64,000 nucleotides of DNA from CAUPWF01 sp963515125. GTDB lineage: Bacteria; Bacillota; Clostridia; Lachnospirales; Lachnospiraceae. The notes under the pieces are model-generated. The model had not been told where the DNA came from, did not search any database, and was given only the letters and a program-made list of their open reading frames with translations. Below, piece by piece: positions 34,696 through 43,091 of this stretch (the stretch's first letter is position 1; each line of letters starts with the position of its first letter). Where the stretch lies: the NCBI GenBank assembly GCA_052116865.1, contig JBQKKG010000001.1, positions 500,567-564,566 of the forward strand. Reading direction: 5' to 3'. The position numbers and the translations under genes were made by a program.

Positions 34696-36240
34696 GTGCA
34701 ATACTTACCAACAGGAAAACAGATGAAAAATGGTGATAGAAAGACAATAGAAGAAATCGGAATATCATCTAGCATTTTGATGGAACGGGCTGCGTTAGAA
34801 AGTGTCGCTTTCTTGGAAGCACATTGTGATTTAACTAGCACATTACTTGTATGTGGAGCTGGCAATAATGGCGGCGATGGTTTGGCAATTGCAAGATTAT
34901 TATACTTAAAAAAAAGAGCAGTTACCGTGTTCTTTGTGGGGCATGAAACACAATGTAGTTCTGAGACAAAATTGCAGCTTAAGATATTAAGTGCTTATAA
35001 TATACCGATTATTAAGAGCATAGACTTAAAAATTAATGGAAAATATAGTACCATTGTTGACTGTATCTTTGGCGTTGGATTATCCCGGCCAATAATTGGA
35101 GTCCTTGCATCTTTGATTAAAGAACTAAATAAAATGCAGGGAAAGAAGGTATCCATTGATGTACCATCCGGAATATGTGCAGATACTGGGCAGGTGCTTG
35201 GATGTGCCTTTCGAGCAGATTACACAATTTCTATAGCATATGATAAACTTGGTACACAATTATATCCAGGAAAGGACTATGCGGGTACTACTAAGGTTGT
35301 GGATATCGGTATTGAGTCCTGTGTGTTTAATAATGAACACGTGTGTATAACCTATAACCGGCAAGATGCCAGTGCATTATTACCTGCAAGAAAGGCTGAT
35401 TCACATAAAGGAACATATGGAAAATTATTAATCATTGCAGGTAGTATGGGGATGTCAGGTGCTGCTTATTTTTGTGCAAGAGCGGCATATGCTGTGGGTG
35501 CAGGAATTGTGCAGATTTATACCCCGGATGTGAATCGTGAAATATTACAACAACAATTACCGGAAGCTATTGTAACCACTTATTCAGTTGATAAATTCGA
35601 TGATACAAATCTGTTAAAACTTCTTGCCTGGGCTGATTATATCGTCATTGGACCTGGGATTGGTCAAAGTATCATTGCAAGAAAAATCATTCATACTGTA
35701 ATTACGTGGGATAAATGTGGCCTTTTGATTGATGCAGACGGATTAAATATTCTTTCGAATGAGTTGGAACTACTGGAGGACCATAAGAATAGTATAATAA
35801 TAACTCCGCATATGAAAGAAATGAGTAGACTTTTAAAAAAATCAGTGGAGACAGTACAATCACAGTCTAGGTCATTAACAGCTTGTTTTTGTAAACGATA
35901 TCATGTTACTTGTATATTAAAAAATTCCAGATCATTTGTAATTGATACAATGCATCCTGATTATCTAAATATTACTGGGAATTCTGCAATGGCAAAGGCT
36001 GGTTCAGGGGATGTACTTGCTGGTATAATCGCAGGGTTATTGGTACAGGGAGTAAGCGATTATTATGGTGCAACTCTAGGCGTATATTTACATGGATTGG
36101 CAGGAGATTATGCACAAGAGGCACTCGGAAGTTATAGTGTATTAGCAAGCGATTTGATACAACATATAAGTAAAGCATTAAAAGGACTTGAAGAGGTGAA
36201 AGATAGTGAAAACATACACAAGAGTATATGCAAGAATTGA
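34696..36240 (+). CDS. nnrDE: Bifunctional NAD(P)HX epimerase and dehydratase
   Basis: Repairs hydrated NADH and NADPH. Residues 1-215 form the YjeF_N epimerase with LLVCGAGNNGGDGLAIAR and VDVPSGI-like text; residues 225-514 form the ribokinase-fold dehydratase with KGTYGKLLIIAGS, GAGIVQIYTP and NSAMAKAGSGDVLAGIIAGL. Start chosen at GTG 34696, eight bases after GAGAAGG; GTG 34687 sits in that site. The end overlaps alr by 35 bases. A few residues in the C half (cysteines in TACFCKRYHVTC) are unusual but away from the active site. Confidence 0.93.
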   Translation: MQYLPTGKQMKNGDRKTIEEIGISSSILMERAALESVAFLEAHCDLTSTLLVCGAGNNGGDGLAIARLLYLKKRAVTVFFVGHETQCSSETKLQLKILSAYNIPIIKSIDLKINGKYSTIVDCIFGVGLSRPIIGVLASLIKELNKMQGKKVSIDVPSGICADTGQVLGCAFRADYTISIAYDKLGTQLYPGKDYAGTTKVVDIGIESCVFNNEHVCITYNRQDASALLPARKADSHKGTYGKLLIIAGSMGMSGAAYFCARAAYAVGAGIVQIYTPDVNREILQQQLPEAIVTTYSVDKFDDTNLLKLLAWADYIVIGPGIGQSIIARKIIHTVITWDKCGLLIDADGLNILSNELELLEDHKNSIIITPHMKEMSRLLKKSVETVQSQSRSLTACFCKRYHVTCILKNSRSFVIDTMHPDYLNITGNSAMAKAGSGDVLAGIIAGLLVQGVSDYYGATLGVYLHGLAGDYAQEALGSYSVLASDLIQHISKALKGLEEVKDSENIHKSICKN

Positions 36241-37378
36241 CATGGATGCAATTGCATATAATATAAATCAAATGAAACTTCATATTCATAAGCAAACGCA
36301 AATTATGGTTGTAATTAAAGCCGACGGATACGGACATGGAGCGGTTCCAATTGCTGCAATGTTAGAAAAGCAATCCTATATATGGGGATTTGCGGTTGCA
36401 ACATTAGATGAGGCGGTTGTCCTTCGAACCGAAGGAATCAAAAAACCGATACTAGTACTTGGGTGTATATTTCCAGATCAATATAGAGAAATGTTAGATC
36501 ATGATATTCGAATGAATGTTTATACCGAAGAAATGGCACAATCCATCTCCGAAATGGCGATAGAGGAAAATAAAAAAGCATACTTGCATATTAAATTAGA
36601 TACTGGCATGGGGAGACTTGGATTTGCAATTCAGGAAGATAGCATCAAAGCCATTCAACGGATTAGCAACATGAAACATGTAGAGATGGAAGGGATTTTC
36701 ACACATTTTGCAACAGCAGATGAACTTGATAAAACATTTGCCCAGAAGCAAATAGAAAGTTATCAATGGATGGTGGATCATCTCAATAAAGTAGGTGTTT
36801 CTTTTTCTCATGGGCATTGTTCTAATAGTGCTGGTATTATCGACTTACCAGAAGCTAATTTTGACATTGTAAGAGCTGGGATTGCAACATACGGACTATA
36901 CCCATCAGAGGAAGTGAAAAAATCAAACGTTGATTTGAAACCAGCCATGGCTTTAAAAAGTCATATTGCATTTGTTAAAACAATACAACCAGGAACGCCG
37001 GTAAGTTATGGAAGTACGTTTGTTGCTAAGGAAGAAATGCGTATTGCTACTATTCCGGTCGGATATGCAGATGGATATCCAAGGAGTTTATCAAATAAAG
37101 GCTATGTACTAATTCGCGGGAGGAGAGCCCCTATCGTAGGTAGGATTTGTATGGACCAATTTATGGTAGATGTGTCACATATAAAGGATGCACAATTTGG
37201 AGATAAGGTTACGCTGATTGGCAAGGATGGAGAGGAATATCTATCTGTAGAAATTTTAGGGGATCTATCGGAACGTTTTAATTATGAATTTGTATGTGAT
37301 TTAGGCAAACGAATTCCTCGTGTATATATGCACGATGGGAAAGTAGAAGAACAAATTGACTATTTTGCTAAAAAATAA
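36206..37378 (+). CDS. alr: Alanine racemase
   Basis: PLP enzyme that makes D-alanine for peptidoglycan. The 390-residue protein has the PLP lysine in VVIKADGYGHGAVP near residue 39, LDTGMGRLGF, VRAGIATYGLYPS and the catalytic tyrosine in PVSYGSTFVA, followed by GRICMDQFMVDV. The start is GTG 36206, about eight bases after AAGAGGTG, inside the end of nnrD/E. The mazF gene follows 70 bases after its stop. Confidence 0.96.
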   Translation: MKTYTRVYARIDMDAIAYNINQMKLHIHKQTQIMVVIKADGYGHGAVPIAAMLEKQSYIWGFAVATLDEAVVLRTEGIKKPILVLGCIFPDQYREMLDHDIRMNVYTEEMAQSISEMAIEENKKAYLHIKLDTGMGRLGFAIQEDSIKAIQRISNMKHVEMEGIFTHFATADELDKTFAQKQIESYQWMVDHLNKVGVSFSHGHCSNSAGIIDLPEANFDIVRAGIATYGLYPSEEVKKSNVDLKPAMALKSHIAFVKTIQPGTPVSYGSTFVAKEEMRIATIPVGYADGYPRSLSNKGYVLIRGRRAPIVGRICMDQFMVDVSHIKDAQFGDKVTLIGKDGEEYLSVEILGDLSERFNYEFVCDLGKRIPRVYMHDGKVEEQIDYFAKK

Positions 37379-37448
37379 AGAGATAGAATACATCCGATTA
37401 AATTGGAAATACTAACAAGTATCAAAAACTAATCGGAGAGTGAGTGTA

Positions 37449-37796
37449 GTGTTCATAAGACGTGGAGATATTTTTTATGCGGATTTGAGTCCAGTTGTTG
37501 GCTCAGAGCAAGGGGGAGTCAGGCCAGTACTGATTATTCAAAATGATATAGGTAATAAACATAGTCCAACTGTAATTTGTGCAGCTATTACATCTAAAAT
37601 GAATAAGGCGAAACTGCCAACTCATGTAGAAATAGATGCCAGCAGATATCAAATAGTGAGAAACTCTGTTATTTTATTAGAACAGGTTCGGACAATTGAT
37701 AAACAAAGATTAAGAGAATTAGTATGTCACTTAGATAATGAACTAATGAAAAAGGTTGATGAAGCGTTATTAATAAGTCTAGAGCTTCATACATAG
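37449..37796 (+). CDS. mazF: MazF/NdoA family endoribonuclease toxin
   Basis: Sequence-specific mRNA interferase, as in Bacillus NdoA. The 115-residue protein has FIRRGDIFYADLSPVVGSEQGG, RPVLIIQND, the active-site arginine and serine/threonine positions in VICAAITSK, and NSVILLEQVRTIDKQRL. Start chosen at GTG 37449, eight bases after CGGAGAG; GTG 37440 lies in that site. In Bacillus a MazE-type antitoxin gene stands between alr and ndoA; here only 70 bases separate them and none can fit. It is followed at once by the CBS gene. Confidence 0.92.
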   Translation: MFIRRGDIFYADLSPVVGSEQGGVRPVLIIQNDIGNKHSPTVICAAITSKMNKAKLPTHVEIDASRYQIVRNSVILLEQVRTIDKQRLRELVCHLDNELMKKVDEALLISLELHT

Positions 37797-37811
37797 AAAA
37801 GGAGTTATATT

Positions 37812-38660
37812 ATGGAGGAGGATATCAATCTTCTGCAAAGGATGAAACGTATGTTTTCAACTGAAATTGAAGATGATGATGTAGCAGAAGAAATCATCTC
37901 AATGGTTGATGAAGGTCATGAGCAAGGGCTATTTGTGGGAAGTGAAGGGGAACTTATCAGAAATATCTTTGAATATGCAGATAAAGATGCGAAGGATATC
38001 ATGACACATCGAAAGAACATTATTCTATTAAATGGTTCCGAAAATATTGAGGAAGCGTTAAATTTTATATTAAGTCAAGTAAACTCTAGATTTCCTGTAT
38101 ATGTGGACGAAATCGACAATATCATCGGCGTATTGCATTTACGCGATGCAATGAAATGTTATTTTGATGAAAAACTAAGGAATATTCCAATTAAAGAATT
38201 GAAACAGTATTTACGACCGGCCAGCTTTATCCCAGAGACAAAGAGTATTGATAGTCTATTCCGTAAAATGCAATCTGAGAAAACGCATATGGTAATTGTA
38301 GTAGATGAATATGGGCAAATAGCTGGATTGGTTACAATGGAGGATATTATTGAAGAAATTGTAGGAAATATACAAGATGAATATGATGATGATGAAGAAT
38401 TTATTGTAAGTCAGTTAGATGGTACATATTTGATAAAGGGGTTAACAGAATTAGATGACGTAGAGGAGGTCTTGCAGATTTCTTTTGATAAAGAGGAGTG
38501 TGATACATTAAATGGATTTTTAATCATGCAATTAGAGCACATTCCGAGTGGGAATGAAGAATGTATCATCTCTTATAAAGGATATATTTTTCAGGTTCTT
38601 GAAATAGAAAACAATATGATTCAGTTGGTTAAAGTTGAAAAGACTGTAGAAGAATGTTAA
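37812..38660 (+). CDS. CorC/HlyC-type CBS domain protein
   Basis: A 282-residue cytosolic protein with two CBS domains (DIMTHRKNIILLNGSENIEEAL; FIPETKSIDSLFRKM) and a C-terminal CorC_HlyC domain (GTYLIKGLTELDDVEEVL ... CDTLNGFLIMQLEHIP). The DUF21 membrane domain found in larger relatives is absent, so this is the soluble CorC/TlyC form, linked elsewhere to magnesium or cobalt efflux or to adenine-nucleotide sensing. No partner is visible nearby. Confidence 0.88.
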   Translation: MEEDINLLQRMKRMFSTEIEDDDVAEEIISMVDEGHEQGLFVGSEGELIRNIFEYADKDAKDIMTHRKNIILLNGSENIEEALNFILSQVNSRFPVYVDEIDNIIGVLHLRDAMKCYFDEKLRNIPIKELKQYLRPASFIPETKSIDSLFRKMQSEKTHMVIVVDEYGQIAGLVTMEDIIEEIVGNIQDEYDDDEEFIVSQLDGTYLIKGLTELDDVEEVLQISFDKEECDTLNGFLIMQLEHIPSGNEECIISYKGYIFQVLEIENNMIQLVKVEKTVEEC

Positions 38661-38699
38661 AATGTTACATGGTGATAACGAAAGAAAAGGAGAATTAGT

Positions 38700-39431
38700 A
38701 TGTCAGGACATTCAAAATTTGCAAATATTAAACATAAAAAAGAAAAAAACGATGCTGCTAGAGGTAAAATATTCACAAAATTGGGACGTGAATTAGCTGT
38801 CGCTGTAAAGGAAGGTGGCGGGCCTGATTTGGCTAATAATAGCCGTTTACGCGATGTTGTAGCAAAAGCAAAGTCAAACAACATGCCAAATGATACAATT
38901 GATAAGGCAATTAAAAAAGCCGCAGGAGATGGCAATGCCGATAATTTTGAACGTATCGTATACGAAGGCTATGGACCAAATGGAATGGCAATTATAGTGG
39001 AAACATTAACAGATAATAAGAACCGTACAGCATCTAATGTAAAGAATGCATTTACAAAAGGAAATGGAAATGTAGGAACTCCAGGATGTGTTTCTTTTAT
39101 GTTTGATAAAAAGGGGCAAATTATCATAGATAAAGAAGAATACCATGCGGATGCTGATGAACTTATGCTGATGGTGCTTGACGCAGGAGCAGAAGATTTT
39201 ATTGAGGAAGAAGATAGTTACGAAGTATTGACTTCACCGGAAGATTTTAGTGAAGTAAGATTAGCGTTGGAACAATTAGATATCCCAATGGCAAGTGCAG
39301 AAGTAACAATGATACCGCAAACATGGGTAGAACTTTCTGATGAGATAGATTTAAAAAATATTCAAAAGACATTGGATTTGCTGGAAGAAGATGATGACGT
39401 TCAGGAGGTGTGGCATAACTGGGATGAATAA
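38700..39431 (+). CDS. yebC: YebC/PmpR family regulatory protein
   Basis: A 243-residue member of the YebC family, once seen as transcription regulators and more recently linked to translation of proline-rich stretches. It starts MSGHSKFANIKHKKEKNDAARGK, has a long middle GYGPNGMAIIVETLTDNKNRT and GCVSFMFDKKG, and an acidic C-terminal domain. AAAAGGAG precedes ATG 38700. The next gene starts within its last codons. Confidence 0.94.
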   Translation: MSGHSKFANIKHKKEKNDAARGKIFTKLGRELAVAVKEGGGPDLANNSRLRDVVAKAKSNNMPNDTIDKAIKKAAGDGNADNFERIVYEGYGPNGMAIIVETLTDNKNRTASNVKNAFTKGNGNVGTPGCVSFMFDKKGQIIIDKEEYHADADELMLMVLDAGAEDFIEEEDSYEVLTSPEDFSEVRLALEQLDIPMASAEVTMIPQTWVELSDEIDLKNIQKTLDLLEEDDDVQEVWHNWDE

Positions 39432-40197
39432 TTATCAGAATATAACTAATGGTATAGAACAGATGTTTCAAGAGGTGTTAGGCGCTATGCAGGAATTCAG
39501 AAAGAAATCTTACGATTCCACTTTTGAGTTCTTAAAAGAGAAGTATAAGGAAACCTTTGAAGCTATCAAAGTTGCTTATTATGGCGCAGAGAATGATCAA
39601 GAAGAAGTGTTAGAAGCAATTGCATCTGTTTTCCCACAACTTGCATTGCAAGAAGTCGATAAAATTGGTTCTAAACGAAAACGTGAATTTAAAGTTATGG
39701 ATTATAATATGGCAATGGTGTCTTATGTGATACCGCTGTTAGACAGTATCAGAGATGATTGTATGCCAAGATTAATTGATGTAATTATTGAAAAATGGAA
39801 TATTACATTTCCAACTAATAAAATCGGGAAATCAAGCTATGATAGTATAAAGGGTGGCTTTAAAAATGGTATATGCTATATTACTACAGCCGTCTGTAAG
39901 AGCCTACAAAAGCCAGATGATTGCTATGAACTGAATTTGTTGAGAAAATATCGAGACGAGTATCTGCTAGCTAACACAAGCCATGGAGTATCTGTCGTAA
40001 AAGAATATTATGATATTGCTCCAACGATTGTTAAACACATTGATAAAAAACAGAATGCAGATCAAATTTATCGGGAAGTATGGAACACTTATTTAAGCCC
40101 ATGTGTTACATTAATAGAAACCAACAAAAATGAAGAGTGTAAAGATATTTATTGTAGGATGGTGCGTGATTTACAGGCCAAATATTTTTACTCTTAA
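39424..40197 (+). CDS. Uncharacterised protein with CFI-box-like C-terminal domain
   Basis: A 257-residue soluble protein of unknown role. The N-terminal 130 residues are helical and charged (EQMFQEVLGAMQEFRKKSY) with no family that I recognise. The C-terminal 100 residues read GICYITTAVCKSL, then ELNLLRKYRDEYLL and YYDIAPTIVKHI, which resembles the CFI-box tail (C-F-I-A-T-A) seen at the end of many unrelated proteins, with several extra cysteines. Its ATG overlaps the yebC stop by eight bases; GGAGG lies rather far (15 bases) upstream, so translation probably depends on coupling. metY follows after 19 bases. Confidence 0.7.
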   Translation: MNNYQNITNGIEQMFQEVLGAMQEFRKKSYDSTFEFLKEKYKETFEAIKVAYYGAENDQEEVLEAIASVFPQLALQEVDKIGSKRKREFKVMDYNMAMVSYVIPLLDSIRDDCMPRLIDVIIEKWNITFPTNKIGKSSYDSIKGGFKNGICYITTAVCKSLQKPDDCYELNLLRKYRDEYLLANTSHGVSVVKEYYDIAPTIVKHIDKKQNADQIYREVWNTYLSPCVTLIETNKNEECKDIYCRMVRDLQAKYFYS

Positions 40198-40216
40198 CAA
40201 CCAAGGAGGATGTCAG

Positions 40217-41500
40217 ATGGATACAAAACATAAGATAGAAACGAAGTGTATTCAGTCAGGCTGGAACCCTAAAAAGGGGGAGCCACGAGTATTACCAATA
40301 TACCAAAGTACTACATTTAAATATGAGACGAGTGAACAGATGGGGCGTCTTTTTGATTTGGAAGATTCGGGATACTTTTATACAAGATTACAGAATCCCA
40401 CTAATGATATGGTTGCATCAAAAATATGCGATTTAGAAGGTGGATATGCAGCAATGCTAACATCTTCCGGACAAGCAGCAAATTTTTATGCAATTCTAAA
40501 CATTGCAAGTGCTGGGGATCATATTGTTTGCGCTTCAGCAATTTATGGTGGTACATATAATTTATACGCACATACGTTGGAAAAAATGGGAATTAAAGCT
40601 ACATTTGTAGATGCAGATGCAAGTGAAGAAACACTAAATGAAGCTTTTCGTCCAAATACCAAAGCAGTATTTGGAGAAACCATAGCAAATCCAGCTTTGG
40701 TTATTTTAGATATTGAAAAATTTGCGAAAGTAGCACATGCACATCATGTTCCATTGATTGTAGATAATACATTTGCAACACCGATTAACTGCAGACCTTT
40801 TGAATGGGGGGCAGATATTGTAACTCATTCTACCACAAAATATATGGATGGTCATGCAATGAGCGTTGGTGGATGTATTGTAGATAGTGGCAATTTTGAT
40901 TGGAATAAGTGCAAAGATAAATTTCCTGGACTTACGACTCCAGACAAAACTTATCATGGAGTAATATATACAGAAAAGTTTGGTAGGGGTGCTTATATTA
41001 CAAAAGCGACGGTTCAATTGATGAGAGATTTGGGGTCAATTCAATCACCACAAAATGCTTTTTTGCTAAATGTAGGTCTAGAGACATTACATCTACGTAT
41101 GGAAAGACATTGTGAAAATGCAATGAAAGTGGCACAGTATTTACAGGAAAATGATAAAGTTGCATGGGTAAATTATGCAGGACTACCTAATAATAAATAT
41201 TATAAATTGGCACAAAAATATATGCCTAATGGCACATGTGGTGTAATATCCTTTGGTCTAAAAGGTGGAAGAGAAGCTTCCGTTGCTATGATGGATCATC
41301 TCGAGTTAGCGGCTATTGTGACGCATGTTGCAGACGCTAGAACATCTGTATTACACCCAGCAAGCCATACGCATCGTCAGATGACGGAGGAAGAATTGTT
41401 AGAAGCTGGAGTTCAACCTGATTTAATTAGATTTAGTGTAGGTATAGAACATGCGCAAGATATTATTGATGATTTAGAACACGCACTGCAGCATGTCTAG
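40217..41500 (+). CDS. metY: O-acetylhomoserine aminocarboxypropyltransferase (sulfhydrylase)
   Basis: PLP enzyme that joins O-acetylhomoserine and sulfide to homocysteine in methionine synthesis. The 427-residue protein has TKCIQSGWNPKKGEPRVLPI, YTRLQNPTNDMVASKI, SSGQAANFYAI, VDNTFATPINCRPFEWGADI and the PLP lysine in THSTTKYMDGHAM. Length and the PDKTYHGV segment suit MetY rather than MetB. Start is ATG 40217, seven bases after AAGGAGG. No SAM riboswitch is seen ahead of it. Confidence 0.93.
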   Translation: MDTKHKIETKCIQSGWNPKKGEPRVLPIYQSTTFKYETSEQMGRLFDLEDSGYFYTRLQNPTNDMVASKICDLEGGYAAMLTSSGQAANFYAILNIASAGDHIVCASAIYGGTYNLYAHTLEKMGIKATFVDADASEETLNEAFRPNTKAVFGETIANPALVILDIEKFAKVAHAHHVPLIVDNTFATPINCRPFEWGADIVTHSTTKYMDGHAMSVGGCIVDSGNFDWNKCKDKFPGLTTPDKTYHGVIYTEKFGRGAYITKATVQLMRDLGSIQSPQNAFLLNVGLETLHLRMERHCENAMKVAQYLQENDKVAWVNYAGLPNNKYYKLAQKYMPNGTCGVISFGLKGGREASVAMMDHLELAAIVTHVADARTSVLHPASHTHRQMTEEELLEAGVQPDLIRFSVGIEHAQDIIDDLEHALQHV

Positions 41501-41529
41501 ATGCACTTCGATATCAGAGGAGAAAGGGT

Positions 41530-42246
41530 ATGAATTTAGAGAACGAATTACTATACAGTAGGGTGAGCGCTGTATGGGAAGTGTTAAAACCACATACAAC
41601 ATGGGTAATGGTAGTCATACTTGTGATTGCAATTATCATTTGTTTAAGGGGATACAAATTATGTGAATTTTTAGTTGGAATTATAGCTTTTATGGTCTTT
41701 GGTGAAATTGCAACGGTGGTTGCAAAAAACTATACGGATGTGATATATATTTATTTGATTGCATTTTTGGTTGCTGGAACGATTGGAACGTTGCTAGCAG
41801 TAAAGTTGTATTTGATTGGTGCCTTCCTATTATCTTTCTTTATAGGATGTGGAATTGGTCTTAATATCTGCAAATTATTGGATAATAAAAGTGCATGGAT
41901 TATATTAGGATGTGGGATTATTCTTGGATTACTGGGAATCTTTTTAACAAAACATATACTAATTATTTCCACCTCTATGATTGGTGGAATCTTATCCGGC
42001 TATACAATCACCAATTTGCTAGAACTTAAGGCTTTCTATACTATAGGCATAGGAATTGTATTTTCTATTATAGGAATGGTGCTTCAATATAAGATAGAAA
42101 AAATGAATCCAAAGAGAGAAAAACGTCATAAAGCAGAAAAATATAAAGAGGTAATACCAACTTCCGAGATTGAACACGAAGTAGATACTTTGAGAGAAGA
42201 AGGGACCCAAATATTAAAAGAAGCGACACCTAAAAAAACAGAATAA
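41530..42246 (+). CDS. Multi-pass membrane protein, TMEM198/DUF4203-like
   Basis: A 238-residue protein with about seven hydrophobic helices from residue 20 to 190 (VMVVILVIAIIICLRGYKL, IAFLVAGTIGTLLAVKLYLIG, FFIGCGIGLNICKLL) followed by a charged cytosolic tail rich in Lys and Glu. The layout resembles the DUF4203/TMEM198 group, whose role in bacteria is unknown. RBS GAGGAGAAAGG lies ahead of the ATG. A strong terminator follows. Confidence 0.75.
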   Translation: MNLENELLYSRVSAVWEVLKPHTTWVMVVILVIAIIICLRGYKLCEFLVGIIAFMVFGEIATVVAKNYTDVIYIYLIAFLVAGTIGTLLAVKLYLIGAFLLSFFIGCGIGLNICKLLDNKSAWIILGCGIILGLLGIFLTKHILIISTSMIGGILSGYTITNLLELKAFYTIGIGIVFSIIGMVLQYKIEKMNPKREKRHKAEKYKEVIPTSEIEHEVDTLREEGTQILKEATPKKTE

Positions 42247-42253
42247 CTATATA

Positions 42254-42281
42254 AAAAAAGACCTGATTCCAGGTCTTTTTT
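42254..42281 (+). terminator. Terminator after the membrane protein gene
   Basis: AAAAAAGACCTG (42254-42265) and CAGGTCTTTTTT (42270-42281) are exact complements around ATTC. Confidence 0.92.
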
Positions 42282-42345
42282 AGCGCTTAATTTCGTATAA
42301 AAATAATCATTCAATCCATACTATGAGAAAGGAGGGTTTCAAAAT

Positions 42346-43026
42346 ATGAATACTGATAGTAATGAAGAAATAAAAGAAACTGGTAGTGTGCAATTAAAAG
42401 GGAATAAAACTAAACATAATATCCAACTTTTAACAATAATCGGCGAAATCGAAGGACATGAAGCAGCATCTGGTAATACCAAGGCAACAAAATATGATCA
42501 CTTACTGCCAAAACTAGCACAAATAGAAGATGATGATGACATTGATGGGATTTTAATTTTACTAAATACAATGGGTGGCGATGTTGAGGCAGGACTTGCC
42601 ATAGCAGAAATGATTGCATCAATTAGTAAACCCTCTGTATCGTTGGTTTTAGGAGGCAGTCATTCCATAGGAGGTCCACTTGCCGTATCAGCAGATTATT
42701 CTTTCATTGTTCCAAGTGGTACAATGATTGTTCACCCTGTTCGTACACAAGGGATGTTTATTGGAGTCATTCAAAGTTATCGTAATATGGAAAAAACACA
42801 AGATCGAATTATAGAATTCATTTCCAATCACTCTCATATTTCAAAAGAGCGAATTGAAGAGCTTATGCTTGATTCTACACAACTTGGAAAAGATGTTGGA
42901 ACACTCCTAGAAGGTCCAGAGGCAGTAAAAGAAGGACTGATAGATGCCATTGGTGGTATGAGTGATGCACTAAAAAAGTTACACGAAATGATTGAAGCAT
43001 CCTCAAATATTGTTTCAAATAGCTAA
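42346..43026 (+). CDS. ClpP-like serine protease, TepA family
   Basis: A 226-residue ClpP-fold protein of the TepA (translocation-enhancing) group, which in Bacillus is made in sporulation and aids protein export. The catalytic serine is in GGSHSIGGPLAVSAD, the histidine in TMIVHPVRTQG, and GGDVEAGLAIAEMIASI is the usual oligomer face. AAAGGAGGG precedes the start. ftsK/spoIIIE follows, with its promoter across the stop of this gene; this neighbour order recurs in clostridia. Confidence 0.87.
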   Translation: MNTDSNEEIKETGSVQLKGNKTKHNIQLLTIIGEIEGHEAASGNTKATKYDHLLPKLAQIEDDDDIDGILILLNTMGGDVEAGLAIAEMIASISKPSVSLVLGGSHSIGGPLAVSADYSFIVPSGTMIVHPVRTQGMFIGVIQSYRNMEKTQDRIIEFISNHSHISKERIEELMLDSTQLGKDVGTLLEGPEAVKEGLIDAIGGMSDALKKLHEMIEASSNIVSNS

Positions 43027-43054
43027 TGACATCACTTTTTAATAATGTTATAAT
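43026..43054 (+). promoter_or_regulatory. Promoter of ftsK
   Basis: ATGACA (43026-43031), 17-base spacer, TATAAT (43049-43054), about 37 bases before the start. Confidence 0.7.
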
Positions 43055-43091
43055 AAAATCAGTATGTATATGTAACTAAGGAGGAGTATTC

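Noticed and set aside
40198..40216. Possible SAM riboswitch before metY
   Set aside because: Only 19 bases lie between the genes, and the upstream coding region shows no SAM aptamer blocks.
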